Assembly (NCBI GenBank): GCA_020852965.1
Contig: JADYZV010000041.1
Span: forward strand, 1-64,000
Source of the DNA: Pirellulaceae bacterium
GTDB taxonomy: Bacteria > Planctomycetota > Planctomycetia > Pirellulales > Pirellulaceae
Length of the DNA: 64,000 bases
Direction: 5' to 3'
Of the stretch, positions 23,482 through 31,752 are shown piece by piece (within the stretch, counting starts at the first letter, position 1; every line of letters starts with the position of its first letter). Position numbers and translations under genes: made by a program. The notes below the pieces were generated by a model that ran no database searches, was not told where the DNA came from, and was given only the letters and a program-made list of their open reading frames with translations.

Positions 23482-24879
23482 CTACTTGGAATCGGCAGTT
23501 GGCTCGATGTCGTGCGGGTGCGGATTGGGAGGAAGCTGGGGGACTTTTTCATGTAGCGCGTCGGAGAGTTCAGCCAAGTGTTCTGGGAGCAGACCATGCT
23601 CCAAGTAGTCGGCTTCGCGATCGGCCTGGGACACGTGCGCGCTGGCCCGCTCCATCAGATAGCGTTCAAGCAAGCGGTGTTCGCGTACGTACTCGACAGC
23701 CCGCAGTAGTCCGCGAGGTGTCAACTGCAGCCTGCCGTCGCCAGAGAAAACCACTAGATTCTTTTGGCTCAAGCGAATGGCCCAACGGCGTACTTTGTGC
23801 AATGGCCAATTCCGTTCTTGGATCAAGCTCGCCAGCTCGACCGGCTCGGACGACTTCAGTTCGCCAGTCAAACTTGGGAGCGCCGCGCGGGCTTCCAGAT
23901 GTTCGACCATAGCGCGCAGTAGGTGCTGCTCGTCTTGTTCTCGCCGCAGCTCCCACATGCGGGTCAAACGCCACCACACACCACGTTGTGTGCCGAAAGC
24001 AAAGCTGACCATGAACAGCGCACAAGCCGCTAGGACGATCGCCGCGCCACTGGGTAGCTTGTCAACCGTCGCACTAGCGATTGTCCCCGCCGTGCAACTG
24101 ATAGCGCCCAGCACCGCGCTCAACGGCAACATCAATCGCAGGTCATGAGTCCAAAAGCGGGCGCTCGAGGCGGGGGTAACGAGCAGTGCGATAATCAGGA
24201 TTAGCCCGACGGCTTGTAGCCCCACCACGGTCACCACCACGACTAGGCCAATCAGTAGAGCATCGAGCAGGAGTACCGGCCAACCTTGGCTGCGCGCTAG
24301 CTCGGAATCGAAACAGAGAATTCGCAATTCCTTGCCGAGCAGTCCCGTGGTCAGGAACACTACGGCTGCCGCTGCGCCGCACAGCCAAACATCTTCGCTG
24401 GTCATGGCGGCTGCCTTGCCATAGATAAAGCTCTCCAGGCCAGCGGCATTGCCCCCCGACTGCTGCGCGATCGAAAGGAGTACTACTCCGGCGCCAAAGA
24501 AGACGCTGAGCACGATTCCCAGCGCGGCGTCTTCGCGAATCTTGGCTGCGTGACGTAGGAAAAGTACTGCCATACCACCCAGCGAACCGCTCACAGCGGC
24601 ACCGAACAACAACAACCCCAGCGATTTTTCTTGGCCAAGACTGACGCTCCAAAGGAAGGCGATGGCCACTCCCGGCAAAGTCGCGTGGCTGATCGCATCG
24701 CCAATCAACACGCGGCGGCGGAGCAAGAGATAAACGCCCAACTGCCCAGCGGCGAGCCCCAGAAGCACGGTTCCTAACAGCACGATGCGCGTGTTGTAGT
24801 CGCGCAGCCAGACGATCCGCCATAGCGCTTCACTGAGAGCCAATTCCGCGACCACGGCCGAGAGTCCACTGGCCATCAT
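23482..24879 (-). CDS. Zn/Mn ABC transporter permease fused to a DtxR-like domain
   Basis: 465 residues. Residues about 1-290 form the ABC-3 family permease with eight or nine membrane helices (LGVYLLLRRRVLIGDAISHATLPGVA, SFIYGKAAAMTSEDV, RSQGWPVLLLDALLIGLVVV, LLVTPASSARFW). Residues about 300-465 are soluble and resemble iron-dependent repressors of the DtxR/MntR type: a winged helix (LASLIQERNWPLHKVRRWAIRLSQKNLV) and the dimerisation part (REHRLLERYLMERA, DREADYLEHGL). The fusion suggests that metal status is sensed on the transporter itself. It overlaps the ATPase gene by four bases (ATGA), showing translational coupling. Confidence 0.93.
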   Translation of the reverse strand: MMASGLSAVVAELALSEALWRIVWLRDYNTRIVLLGTVLLGLAAGQLGVYLLLRRRVLIGDAISHATLPGVAIAFLWSVSLGQEKSLGLLLFGAAVSGSLGGMAVLFLRHAAKIREDAALGIVLSVFFGAGVVLLSIAQQSGGNAAGLESFIYGKAAAMTSEDVWLCGAAAAVVFLTTGLLGKELRILCFDSELARSQGWPVLLLDALLIGLVVVVTVVGLQAVGLILIIALLVTPASSARFWTHDLRLMLPLSAVLGAISCTAGTIASATVDKLPSGAAIVLAACALFMVSFAFGTQRGVWWRLTRMWELRREQDEQHLLRAMVEHLEARAALPSLTGELKSSEPVELASLIQERNWPLHKVRRWAIRLSQKNLVVFSGDGRLQLTPRGLLRAVEYVREHRLLERYLMERASAHVSQADREADYLEHGLLPEHLAELSDALHEKVPQLPPNPHPHDIEPTADSK

Positions 24880-25706
24880 GGTGATCCCCCATCGCGAAGA
24901 CGCATCGCCTCGCCAACCTCTTCCAGCAGCGTGAGCTTACCGCCGTAGGTCTTCTGCAAGTTGTCTTCGGTGAATACTTCGCTCGTCGGCCCGGCTGCTA
25001 CCAAGCGTGTATTGAGCAATACTAAATAGTCAAAATAGCTGGGGACGGTGTGTAGATCGTGATGCACGACGAGAATCGTTTTGCCTTGCGTTTGCAGGAC
25101 GCGCATCAGAGTCACGATGGCGCGCTCGGTCGAGGCGTCGACGGCGGCAAACGGCTCGTCCATCAAATACAAGTCGGCGCGCTGAACTAATGCGCGAGCC
25201 AGAAAGGTGCGTTGCTGCTGGCCACCGGAAAGCTGGCTGATTTGTCGCGTGGCCAAATGTTCGATTTCCATCTGCCGCAGCGCTTCCAGCGCTCGCTGTC
25301 GCTCCGCCTGACCGGCTCGGCGAAACCATCCCAATTGACCATAGGTTCCCATCTGCACCACGTCCAGCGCCGTGGCTGGGAAGTCCCAGTCGACCGTCTC
25401 GCGCTGCGGCACATAGGCAACTCGGGAACGCGCCTTGGAATAGCGCTGCCCAAACACCTGCACCTCTCCAGAAATCCGCGGAACCATGTCGACCACCGTC
25501 TTGAGCAACGTGCTCTTGCCTGCTCCATTGGGACCCACTATCCCAACCAGGCTCCGGGCAGGAATGTCGAGCGACAAATTCCACAATACGGGTTTGCGAT
25601 GATAGGCCACCGTCACATCGCGCACCGATAGCGGTCGTTCAACCAGCAACTCGCAGGCAGGCGTTTCGATTGCAGCAGCAGTGGAAGAGGTTTGGTTGAA
25701 TAACAT
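24876..25706 (-). CDS. Zn/Mn ABC transporter ATP-binding protein
   Basis: Powers metal uptake with the adjacent permease and binding protein. 276 residues. Walker A is GPNGAGKSTLLK (about 60), Q-loop is in YVPQRETVDWDFP (typical of the MntB/ZnuC branch), the signature is LSGGQQQRTFLARAL, Walker B is LYLMDEPFAAVD, and the switch His is in ILVVHHDLHTV. About 28 extra residues precede the nucleotide-binding fold. It lies 21 bases after the binding-protein gene and overlaps the permease gene by four bases, so it is the middle gene of a three-gene operon. Confidence 0.96.
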   Translation of the reverse strand: MLFNQTSSTAAAIETPACELLVERPLSVRDVTVAYHRKPVLWNLSLDIPARSLVGIVGPNGAGKSTLLKTVVDMVPRISGEVQVFGQRYSKARSRVAYVPQRETVDWDFPATALDVVQMGTYGQLGWFRRAGQAERQRALEALRQMEIEHLATRQISQLSGGQQQRTFLARALVQRADLYLMDEPFAAVDASTERAIVTLMRVLQTQGKTILVVHHDLHTVPSYFDYLVLLNTRLVAAGPTSEVFTEDNLQKTYGGKLTLLEEVGEAMRLRDGGSP

Positions 25707-25727
25707 GGTGAGACTAATGCTAGATGG

Positions 25728-26783
25728 TTATTGTTTCAATTGCAGCTCGCGAAAGCCACCGGCGGGTACGCGAGGACAACCCAGTTCGCGCGCAATCGTG
25801 GTGAAGTTGTGATCCATCATGCCAATATAAGTTCCTGAGTAGGTGCCAGCATCGCCCATCGCATCCGAATAGAGGGGCGTATCGGGTATGCGTACTTGGT
25901 GCCCTTTGGACTCGGCCCCGCGCAGCAAGGCGCGAATACTGTCTTGAGGAACACTGCTCTCAGTAAAGATCGCACCTACTTTGCGTGCGACTAACATGTC
26001 GACCAGTTCATTGATGCGACTGAGGCCCGCCTCCGACTCGGTGCTGATCCCCTGCACGGCCTGAACCTCGACATCGTACGCCTCACCAAAGTAGCGAAAG
26101 GCGTCGTGCGACGTGACCAACACGCGCTGCTCGGCAGGGATGCAACCGACGATCTGTTGTCCATAGGCGTGCAGCGCTGCCAGCTCGTTGCGCAACTGCT
26201 CGGTGGCCCGCGCGTAGTCCTCCGCATGAGGCGGATCAAACTCGGCGAGCTCCTTACCGACTCCCTCAGCGACTTGGCTCCACAAGCTGACGTTCATCCA
26301 CACGTGCGGGTCGGGGTGTCCCGAGTGCGGATCGTCCCCGCCAACGATATCGCCGGTCAATGTGTCGCCTGCAGCAAACGTGCGATGGGTGCGCCCATGC
26401 TGGGCTAATAGTTCGGACATTTTGCCTTCCAGCAACAAGCCATTATAGAAAACGATATCTGCGCTGCGGATCGCCAAGACCGCATCCCGCAGCGGTTTGT
26501 AAAGGTGCGGGTCTACTCCGGCTCCCATCAATTGCGTCACGCGGACATGTTCGCCGCCAATCTGCCGGACCAAGTCGCCCAACATGCCGATGGTAACCGT
26601 CGCCTCAATGGGGTACTCTCCCGAAAATGGCTCGTGTGGGGAGCTAACTCGACTTGCAGTAGAGCTGGCATTGGGCCTACAGCCCGTTGAGACCAACAGC
26701 CAAGTGGCCGAGCACAGTCCGACTAACAGTGCGCCGCGGTACGCCTGCCAAAGCAGCGAATTGGTTGGGGCGAGCGTATTCAT
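25728..26783 (-). CDS. Zn/Mn ABC transporter substrate-binding lipoprotein
   Basis: First gene of the metal uptake operon. 351 residues. The N-terminus has a hydrophobic signal ending in a lipobox (LVSTGC, Cys35), so it is probably lipid anchored. The body is the cluster A-I (TroA/ZnuA) fold: VTIGMLGDLVRQIGGE, VDPHLYKP (metal His), a short His/Asp loop DDPHSGHPDPHVWMN, VLVTSHDAFRYFG, and the C-terminal ligand region DTPLYSDAMGDAG. The short His loop and sequence suit either zinc or manganese; I cannot decide. A Shine-Dalgarno GGAG is eight bases before the ATG, and a MITE-like element lies 28 bases upstream of the start. Confidence 0.94.
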   Translation of the reverse strand: MNTLAPTNSLLWQAYRGALLVGLCSATWLLVSTGCRPNASSTASRVSSPHEPFSGEYPIEATVTIGMLGDLVRQIGGEHVRVTQLMGAGVDPHLYKPLRDAVLAIRSADIVFYNGLLLEGKMSELLAQHGRTHRTFAAGDTLTGDIVGGDDPHSGHPDPHVWMNVSLWSQVAEGVGKELAEFDPPHAEDYARATEQLRNELAALHAYGQQIVGCIPAEQRVLVTSHDAFRYFGEAYDVEVQAVQGISTESEAGLSRINELVDMLVARKVGAIFTESSVPQDSIRALLRGAESKGHQVRIPDTPLYSDAMGDAGTYSGTYIGMMDHNFTTIARELGCPRVPAGGFRELQLKQ

Positions 26784-26810
26784 GAGATGGCTCCAAACGG
26801 GGCTCAGCGA

Positions 26811-26944
26811 CTAGTGCTTCGACCATTTTTAATCTTAGGGTTTGGTGTAGTGGACGAGGCCCGCGAGTCCCTGGCACCTACTAAGACGAAAGGACTCGCG
26901 GGCCTCGTCCACTACCCCAAGTTCGAGTGTGGGCAAAGCACTCG
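26811..26944. mobile_element. MITE-like element A, copy 2
   Basis: 134 bases. The left end is CTAGTGCTTCGACCA; the right end, reversed, is CGAGTGCTTTGCCCA. Inside is a perfect inner inverted repeat GTAGTGGACGAGGCCCGCGA with GTCC/GGAC ends. It sits 28 bases upstream of the metal-binding lipoprotein start codon, so it probably lies within or just upstream of that operon's promoter or leader. Confidence 0.85.
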
Positions 26945-26982
26945 TGTCTTAAAACACGGCTTTTTGGCTGGTCGAAAACATT

Positions 26983-27000
26983 TTTTTGGCTAGCCAAAAA
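26983..27000. promoter_or_regulatory. 18-base perfect palindrome between the metal operon and metK
   Basis: TTTTTGGCTAGCCAAAAA is exactly self-complementary and lies in the 420-base divergent region. A related imperfect half (CTTTTTGGCTGG) precedes it at 26969-26980. It could be an operator or a bidirectional terminator-like hairpin; no target regulator can be named. Confidence 0.4.
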
Positions 27001-27203
27001 CTTGATCTTCTCTGAGTGTAGCCGGCCCGTAGCGCGCGGGGAAGCAGTTAGTTCAAGAAATGACTTCCGCCAACGGGCGACGGCATATACAATTGTTAGC
27101 TTCGTGTAATGCTCGCAACGTGATCTGCAAAGCCGAGCAGCTAAACCAACTAGCCCATTCTAACGATCACAATACTTAACCCCCATATGGGAGGGTCCAA
27201 TTA

Positions 27204-28397
27204 GTGGCTTCAGGAAAATATCTGTTTACTAGTGAATCGGTCAGCATGGGACACCCAGACAAGCTGGCAGACCGAATTTCGGACGGCGTATTAGACGCGA
27301 TCTTAGAGCAAGATCCTGCCAGCCGAGTCGCTTGTGAAACGCTAGTTACAACCGGCTTGGCCATGATCGCGGGTGAGATTACCACTAGTGCCAATGTCAA
27401 CTATGCGCGCGTTATTCGGGATGTCATCCGCGAAGTGGGTTACACCGACGACATGATGGGGCTATGTGCCGATACGTGTAACGTCATGATTGCCCTCGAC
27501 GAGCAGAGCGCTGACATCGCGCAAGGGGTCAACGAGAACGAGACCAACGGCAAAGAGATTGGTGCTGGTGATCAAGGTCTGATGTTTGGCTATGCGTGCA
27601 ACGATACTCCCGAGATGATGCCGATGCCAATTGCGTTGTCGCACCGCATCACCAATCGCTTGACCGAAGCCCGCTTTGAGAAGGAAGTGGATTGGTTGCG
27701 TCCGGATAGCAAGAGTCAAGTAACGATCGAGTACGATGGTTACAAGCCCGTTCGCATCGACACGGTTGTCGTTTCGACGCAGCATGGGCCCGACGTCGAC
27801 CATGCCACCATCGAGAAATTTGTCATTGAAAAAGTGATCAAACCTTGCCTTCCGCCAGCACTGGTCAAGGGTGAGATCAAGTATCACATCAACCCGACGG
27901 GCCGCTTTGTAGTCGGAGGTCCACACGGTGACTGTGGATTGACGGGTCGTAAGATCATCGTGGACACCTACGGTGGCTGGGGACGCCATGGCGGTGGTGC
28001 GTTCAGCGGCAAGGATCCAACGAAGGTCGATCGCAGCGCAGCTTACATGGCGCGACACATAGCCAAGTGCATCGTAGTCGCCGGCTTGGCCGATCGCTGT
28101 GAAGTCCAACTGGCCTACGCCATCGGTGTCACCGAGCCTGTCAGCGTGCATGTTGACACGGAGGGTTCCGGCAAAGTGGATGACGCTGATATCTGCGCCG
28201 CGGTGCGTGAACTGTTCCCACTTTCGCCTGGTGGAATCATCAAGTACCTCGACCTGCGTCGCCCGATTTTCCGCAAGACGTCCGCCGGCGGCCACTTCGG
28301 TCGCTCGGAACCGGAGTTCAGTTGGGAGAACACCGACAAGGCCAAGGAATTGGCAGCCATGTTGAAGGGTAAGCAGGCTGTAGCCGCCGCTGTATAA
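27204..28397 (+). CDS. metK: S-adenosylmethionine synthetase
   Basis: Makes AdoMet from methionine and ATP. 397 residues, normal length. The start is GTG at 27204, preceded by a strong GGGAGGG Shine-Dalgarno at 27189-27195. Motifs include [20 protein letters not shown] (ATP/methionine site), [13 protein letters not shown] (the conserved loop), [21 protein letters not shown] (split here as [13 protein letters not shown]) and [16 protein letters not shown] (P-loop-like). The C-terminus [13 protein letters not shown] is typical. No recognisable SAM riboswitch precedes it. Three REP-like units begin eight bases after the stop codon. Confidence 0.98.
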   Translation: MASGKYLFTSESVSMGHPDKLADRISDGVLDAILEQDPASRVACETLVTTGLAMIAGEITTSANVNYARVIRDVIREVGYTDDMMGLCADTCNVMIALDEQSADIAQGVNENETNGKEIGAGDQGLMFGYACNDTPEMMPMPIALSHRITNRLTEARFEKEVDWLRPDSKSQVTIEYDGYKPVRIDTVVVSTQHGPDVDHATIEKFVIEKVIKPCLPPALVKGEIKYHINPTGRFVVGGPHGDCGLTGRKIIVDTYGGWGRHGGGAFSGKDPTKVDRSAAYMARHIAKCIVVAGLADRCEVQLAYAIGVTEPVSVHVDTEGSGKVDDADICAAVRELFPLSPGGIIKYLDLRRPIFRKTSAGGHFGRSEPEFSWENTDKAKELAAMLKGKQAVAAAV

Positions 28398-28404
28398 CTC
28401 CTGG

Positions 28405-28542
28405 AACCCCGGCGAGCTAGTCTCACCGGCGAGAAAGTTTTGCAATTAGAAACCCCGGCGAGCTTGCCTCGCCGGTGAATAAGTTTTGCAAGTAGAGACC
28501 CCGGTGAGCTTGTCTCGCCGGTGAATAAGTTTTGTGAGTAGA
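28405..28542. repeat. Three tandem 46-base REP-like units after metK
   Basis: Units begin at 28405, 28451 and 28497. Each has the hairpin CCCCGGCGAG-CTTGTCTC-GCCGG (with small changes) followed by TGAATAAGTTTTG. They match the 51-base units at 23223-23377 in inverted orientation. The T-run after each hairpin could act as a terminator for metK on the plus strand. Confidence 0.92.
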
Positions 28543-28685
28543 GCAGGCTCGCCGAGCGCTCACCTTCCTCCCGAATCGTCTGGACGACGAGCGAGCTGGC
28601 TTGGTGAGTCGAGCTAATCGAGATACTTTTGCTTCCGGCCGGACAAGCAGGCGGGAGAGGGGGGGGCGAGCGAAATAGACGCATT

Positions 28686-29534
28686 ATGCCTGCACCGCGC
28701 TTTGTAAACGAATTGCAAGAACACGCTTTATGGCTCAGTCTGTCGAGCCTGTGGGCCATCGGCGGCACTGTGGCCTGGCTGTTCTCCCTAGGTGGTTCAA
28801 CAGGCTGGAACGGATCGGGCAGCGAGCTGACGATGCTGGCGATATTCGCCGCTGCGACGACGCTGGCCTTGCGACTGCCGATCCTTACTTCGCCGCCGAG
28901 CACAAGCCTGCGCAATGATCATATCGTGTGGCTACTTACTTCGTTCGCCGCCATCAATTGGCTCGGCTTCTTTGTCCTGCAAACGCATTCGTGGTCCGAC
29001 GCTATTCCTGTCGTACTACTATTTGGATTGGCCGAAACTTGGTTTCACACCCAAGTAGGGCGATGTGCTGCACTCCCTTGGCTTCGCGAAAGCTGCGAGA
29101 TTCTTTTTCGAAGCTTAGGTGCTTTGGGACGCGAGCCGACCGTCGAGCGTCGGTTTGAAATGGCCGATACCGACCCGCACGGCTCGGTGGAACGAACTAC
29201 GGTGCAGGGCCTCGACGAACAAGGTCGACGCTACTTGTCAGGAACCATCAGGGCTAGCTTGGCTGCCGAGCAATCTACACGAACCCTGTCCATTGCTTTC
29301 TCACCTCCTTTTGCCGGTGAGCCCGATGTCGATTTCGAATTCGAAGGGCCGGAATGCGAGGAGTCGGGAGACGACGTCAGCGTCTACTTGATTCACACTA
29401 CCCCAGCCGGAATGCGCCTTGGATTGCGGCGCACTTTGAGCACCGAAGCGGTCGATTTTCCGTTACAGTGGTACGCAGTCGAAGTAGAATTAGGTGAAGT
29501 ACCCAGCCCGTTTGCTGCCGGTGCGTTGCCGTAA
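28686..29534 (+). CDS. Membrane protein of unknown function with soluble C-terminal domain
   Basis: 282 residues from the ATG at 28686. Three or four membrane helices lie in the first 125 residues (LSSLWAIGGTVAWLFSL, LTMLAIFAAATTLALRL, IVWLLTSFAAINWLGFFVL, SDAIPVVLLFGLAETWF). The C-terminal 150 residues form a soluble domain (FEMADTDPHGSVERT, GRRYLSGTIRASLAAEQSTR, HIAFSPPF-like SIAFSPPFAGEPDVDFEFEG). I do not recognise a named family; it looks like a planctomycete-specific protein. The next gene starts eight bases later, so they are probably cotranscribed. Confidence 0.75.
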   Translation: MPAPRFVNELQEHALWLSLSSLWAIGGTVAWLFSLGGSTGWNGSGSELTMLAIFAAATTLALRLPILTSPPSTSLRNDHIVWLLTSFAAINWLGFFVLQTHSWSDAIPVVLLFGLAETWFHTQVGRCAALPWLRESCEILFRSLGALGREPTVERRFEMADTDPHGSVERTTVQGLDEQGRRYLSGTIRASLAAEQSTRTLSIAFSPPFAGEPDVDFEFEGPECEESGDDVSVYLIHTTPAGMRLGLRRTLSTEAVDFPLQWYAVEVELGEVPSPFAAGALP

Positions 29535-29542
29535 CCGACCGT

Positions 29543-30850
29543 TTGCTCCAGTTAAAGTTGAATGTCATCGTGATTTCCAAAATTTCAGATTGGTCTTTGC
29601 GCTATGCACGGGCCTCGTTTGCCTTATGGATTGCGTCCAGCCTGGTTGTGTCCTCATTGTTAGCTCAAGACGCAGCCAACTCGACTGCTGCTATCGAGCC
29701 CGCTCCGACGAGTTGGACCAATGACAAGGGGGTTGTCATTGAAGCTGAGTTTGTGAGCATGACCGATGATGCAGTCGTCCTCCGCTTGTCTCGCGACGGA
29801 CGCGAAGCAGCCGTTCCATTGACGAAGCTGAGCATCGAGAGCATCTACCAAGCGGTGCGTTTAGCGAATCCCAAAGAGTTCTCTAAGCCCGTGCCCAAAG
29901 CGGTGGTGAAACCCGAAGGCCCCGAACTGCCAGACCTGCACCTGACCATCGAAGATCTGTTGCAGAATCCCTACAAGGATGGAACTACGATCGAGCAATT
30001 CTTCGAGACCTATGCGCGATTGCCGCAAGAAGGAAATTTCTTCAGCCTGTGGCACTCCCTCCCACCCAAAATGCAAGACGATATCGAAGATTTAATTATC
30101 GCGGGATATAAGCAGTTGGGGCCATCGACGATCAAGCAGATCCGAATCCTGCTCGGCGACGTTAACACCATCGCGATCGACAAGAAGAAGTTCGTGTTGA
30201 GCTTGCCGGAGATTGCAGACAATCCCGCACTACTCATGGGACTCGATCAGGCTTGGCCACTTGTTAGTAGTCTAACCAATGCACTTGCCAAGGACGAGCA
30301 TTGGCAGGCCAGCAACTTCGAAAAGGGGCATGTCACTCGTTGGCTGGCCAACCTCAATTTGGATCTCGCACCGATACTCCTCGCGGCGGATCAAACGATG
30401 AATGATAGCTCAGGGCCCAGTGCTAACCCGCTACTAGCGCCACCGAAATACAACATCATCAGCCAAACGGCCGATTCGGCCGAAGTGGAAGTCACTCGTT
30501 TCCCATCCCCACCGGTCAAGACCGCCTATCAAAAAATAGGCAATATCTGGATCGATGTGAAAGCTATGAATGCGTTGCGCCATGCCGTGGACGACGCCAA
30601 AGAGCAAATGGCACAAGGCGGCGAACAAGCAGTAGCTGCCATTCGCGGCAGCTTGAGCGGAATTATCGCCGCCGTTGGTGGCTTGGCTCGCGCTGAAACC
30701 CAAGAGGATTTCACACAACAGGTCAATCTGCTGCGAACGATGACCACTGGCATGGCACAGTCCATGGGAGGCAATGCGATCCCCGGCGACGCGGGCAACC
30801 TGCCTGCAAGCGGTGGCATGAAAAGCCCCCGTGGTAGCCGCCGCGATTGA
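29543..30850 (+). CDS. Secreted SHD1 (SLA1 homology 1-like) domain protein
   Basis: 435 residues. There is no ATG near the start; TTG at 29543 or GTG at 29570 must be used. A signal sequence follows (FALWIASSLVVSSLLAQ). Residues about 57-105 match the SHD1 module common in planctomycete secreted proteins (WTNDKGVVIEAEFVSMTDDAVVL, VPLTKLS). The rest has no recognised domain but repeats the pattern of helical segments (ENFFSLWHSLPPKMQDDIEDL), and its C-terminus is Gly/Ala/Met-rich. Probably an extracytoplasmic protein of unknown role, cotranscribed with the membrane protein upstream. Confidence 0.8.
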   Translation: MLQLKLNVIVISKISDWSLRYARASFALWIASSLVVSSLLAQDAANSTAAIEPAPTSWTNDKGVVIEAEFVSMTDDAVVLRLSRDGREAAVPLTKLSIESIYQAVRLANPKEFSKPVPKAVVKPEGPELPDLHLTIEDLLQNPYKDGTTIEQFFETYARLPQEGNFFSLWHSLPPKMQDDIEDLIIAGYKQLGPSTIKQIRILLGDVNTIAIDKKKFVLSLPEIADNPALLMGLDQAWPLVSSLTNALAKDEHWQASNFEKGHVTRWLANLNLDLAPILLAADQTMNDSSGPSANPLLAPPKYNIISQTADSAEVEVTRFPSPPVKTAYQKIGNIWIDVKAMNALRHAVDDAKEQMAQGGEQAVAAIRGSLSGIIAAVGGLARAETQEDFTQQVNLLRTMTTGMAQSMGGNAIPGDAGNLPASGGMKSPRGSRRD

Positions 30851-30853
30851 TGA

Positions 30854-30976
30854 GTAGAACAATTGTCCCCAATTGTTTGGGATTTTAACGTGGCTAAGCA
30901 AGCCGAAGCGGTGAACCATTGAGACAAAGGTTCACCACGGCTTCAATTCCCCAAACCATTGAGACAATGGTCCTAC
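30854..30976. repeat. Cluster of three REP-like hairpins
   Basis: Hairpins lie at 30854-30880 (GTAGAACAATTGTCCCC...), 30911-30935 (GTGAACC-ATTGAGACAAA-GGTTCAC) and 30953-30976 (AACCATTGAGACAATGG then TCCTAC). They share the GAGACAA/TTGTCTC loop core with other repeats in the window. The last one supplies the TAG stop codon of the convergent yggS gene. The cluster sits between converging genes and may act as a two-way terminator. Confidence 0.85.
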
Positions 30977-31749
30977 AAAATTCCTTGCCACAATTTGGTA
31001 CCGATGCGGACCAACGTGGCACCGGCGGCGATGGCTTCGCGAAAGTCACCGCTCATCCCCATCGATAGTTCGGGCAGGTTGACATGGCCCGCGTACTCCC
31101 GCTGTAATTGATCGCGCAGCTCGCGCACTTGTTCGAACTCGCGCCGCGCGCCCTCTGGGCTAGCCTGCAAACTCGACATGGCCATCAAACCGCGTATTTC
31201 GAGTCCTGGTAGTTCGTCCGCGCGATCGAGCAGCCTGCGTACGGCTTCGATCGCCATGCCCGTTTTGCTGGCGTCTTGCGTGACGTTGACTTCTAGCAAC
31301 ACGCAGTGCTTCGTGTTCTGACTCTCTCCATCGGCGCTGATCGCTTCGGCCAGTCGCGGGCTATCGAGCGAATGGAGCAGTGAGATCAAAGGCAGCGTTC
31401 GCCGCAGCTTATTGCGCTGCAAATGTCCGATCAAGTGCCACTGCGGAATGCTTGTTCCCTCTCGGCCGCTGTGCGTGTCGCTCGCGAGGGGGCTGTCCAT
31501 TTCAACAGCTTGCTGCGCAAAGTATTCCGCTTTATCCCACAGTAGCTGCGGGCGATTCTCAGCTAGAATTTCACAGCCGGCTTGCCCGAGCTGCCAGGCC
31601 AGTTCGGGACCGACGTATTTACTGACACCAACAATCTGCACTTCGCCTGCCTCGCGCCCTGCAGCATGGCACGCCTCGAAGATTTCCCCCGTGACGCTTT
31701 GCCAATTATCGCGTAGCCGCTCGGCTGTCTTGTCCGATGCTTCGAGCAT
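30973..31749 (-). CDS. YggS/PLPBP family pyridoxal-phosphate homeostasis protein
   Basis: Binds PLP and takes part in vitamin B6 and amino-acid homeostasis in the cytoplasm. 258 residues. The PLP lysine lies in IVGVSKYVGPELA; other family motifs are EILAENRPQLLWDKAEYF, WHLIGHLQRNKLRRTLP, LHSLDSPRLAEAI, VLLEVNVTQDASKTG, GLMAMSS and LSMGMSGDFREAIAAGATLVRIGT. The stop codon TAG is the GTAG end of a REP-like hairpin, so the last codons may have been altered. The start codon is three bases after the stop of the upstream gene, indicating an operon. Confidence 0.95.
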   Translation of the reverse strand: MLEASDKTAERLRDNWQSVTGEIFEACHAAGREAGEVQIVGVSKYVGPELAWQLGQAGCEILAENRPQLLWDKAEYFAQQAVEMDSPLASDTHSGREGTSIPQWHLIGHLQRNKLRRTLPLISLLHSLDSPRLAEAISADGESQNTKHCVLLEVNVTQDASKTGMAIEAVRRLLDRADELPGLEIRGLMAMSSLQASPEGARREFEQVRELRDQLQREYAGHVNLPELSMGMSGDFREAIAAGATLVRIGTKLWQGIL

Positions 31750-31752
31750 GCT

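Noticed and set aside
27001-27203. SAM riboswitch before metK
   Set aside because: No conserved SAM-I, SAM-II or similar core could be matched by eye in the leader. A covariance search would be needed to exclude it.
27462-28445. 327-residue open frame antisense to metK
   Set aside because: Entirely antisense to a highly conserved gene; sequence has no recognisable domain.
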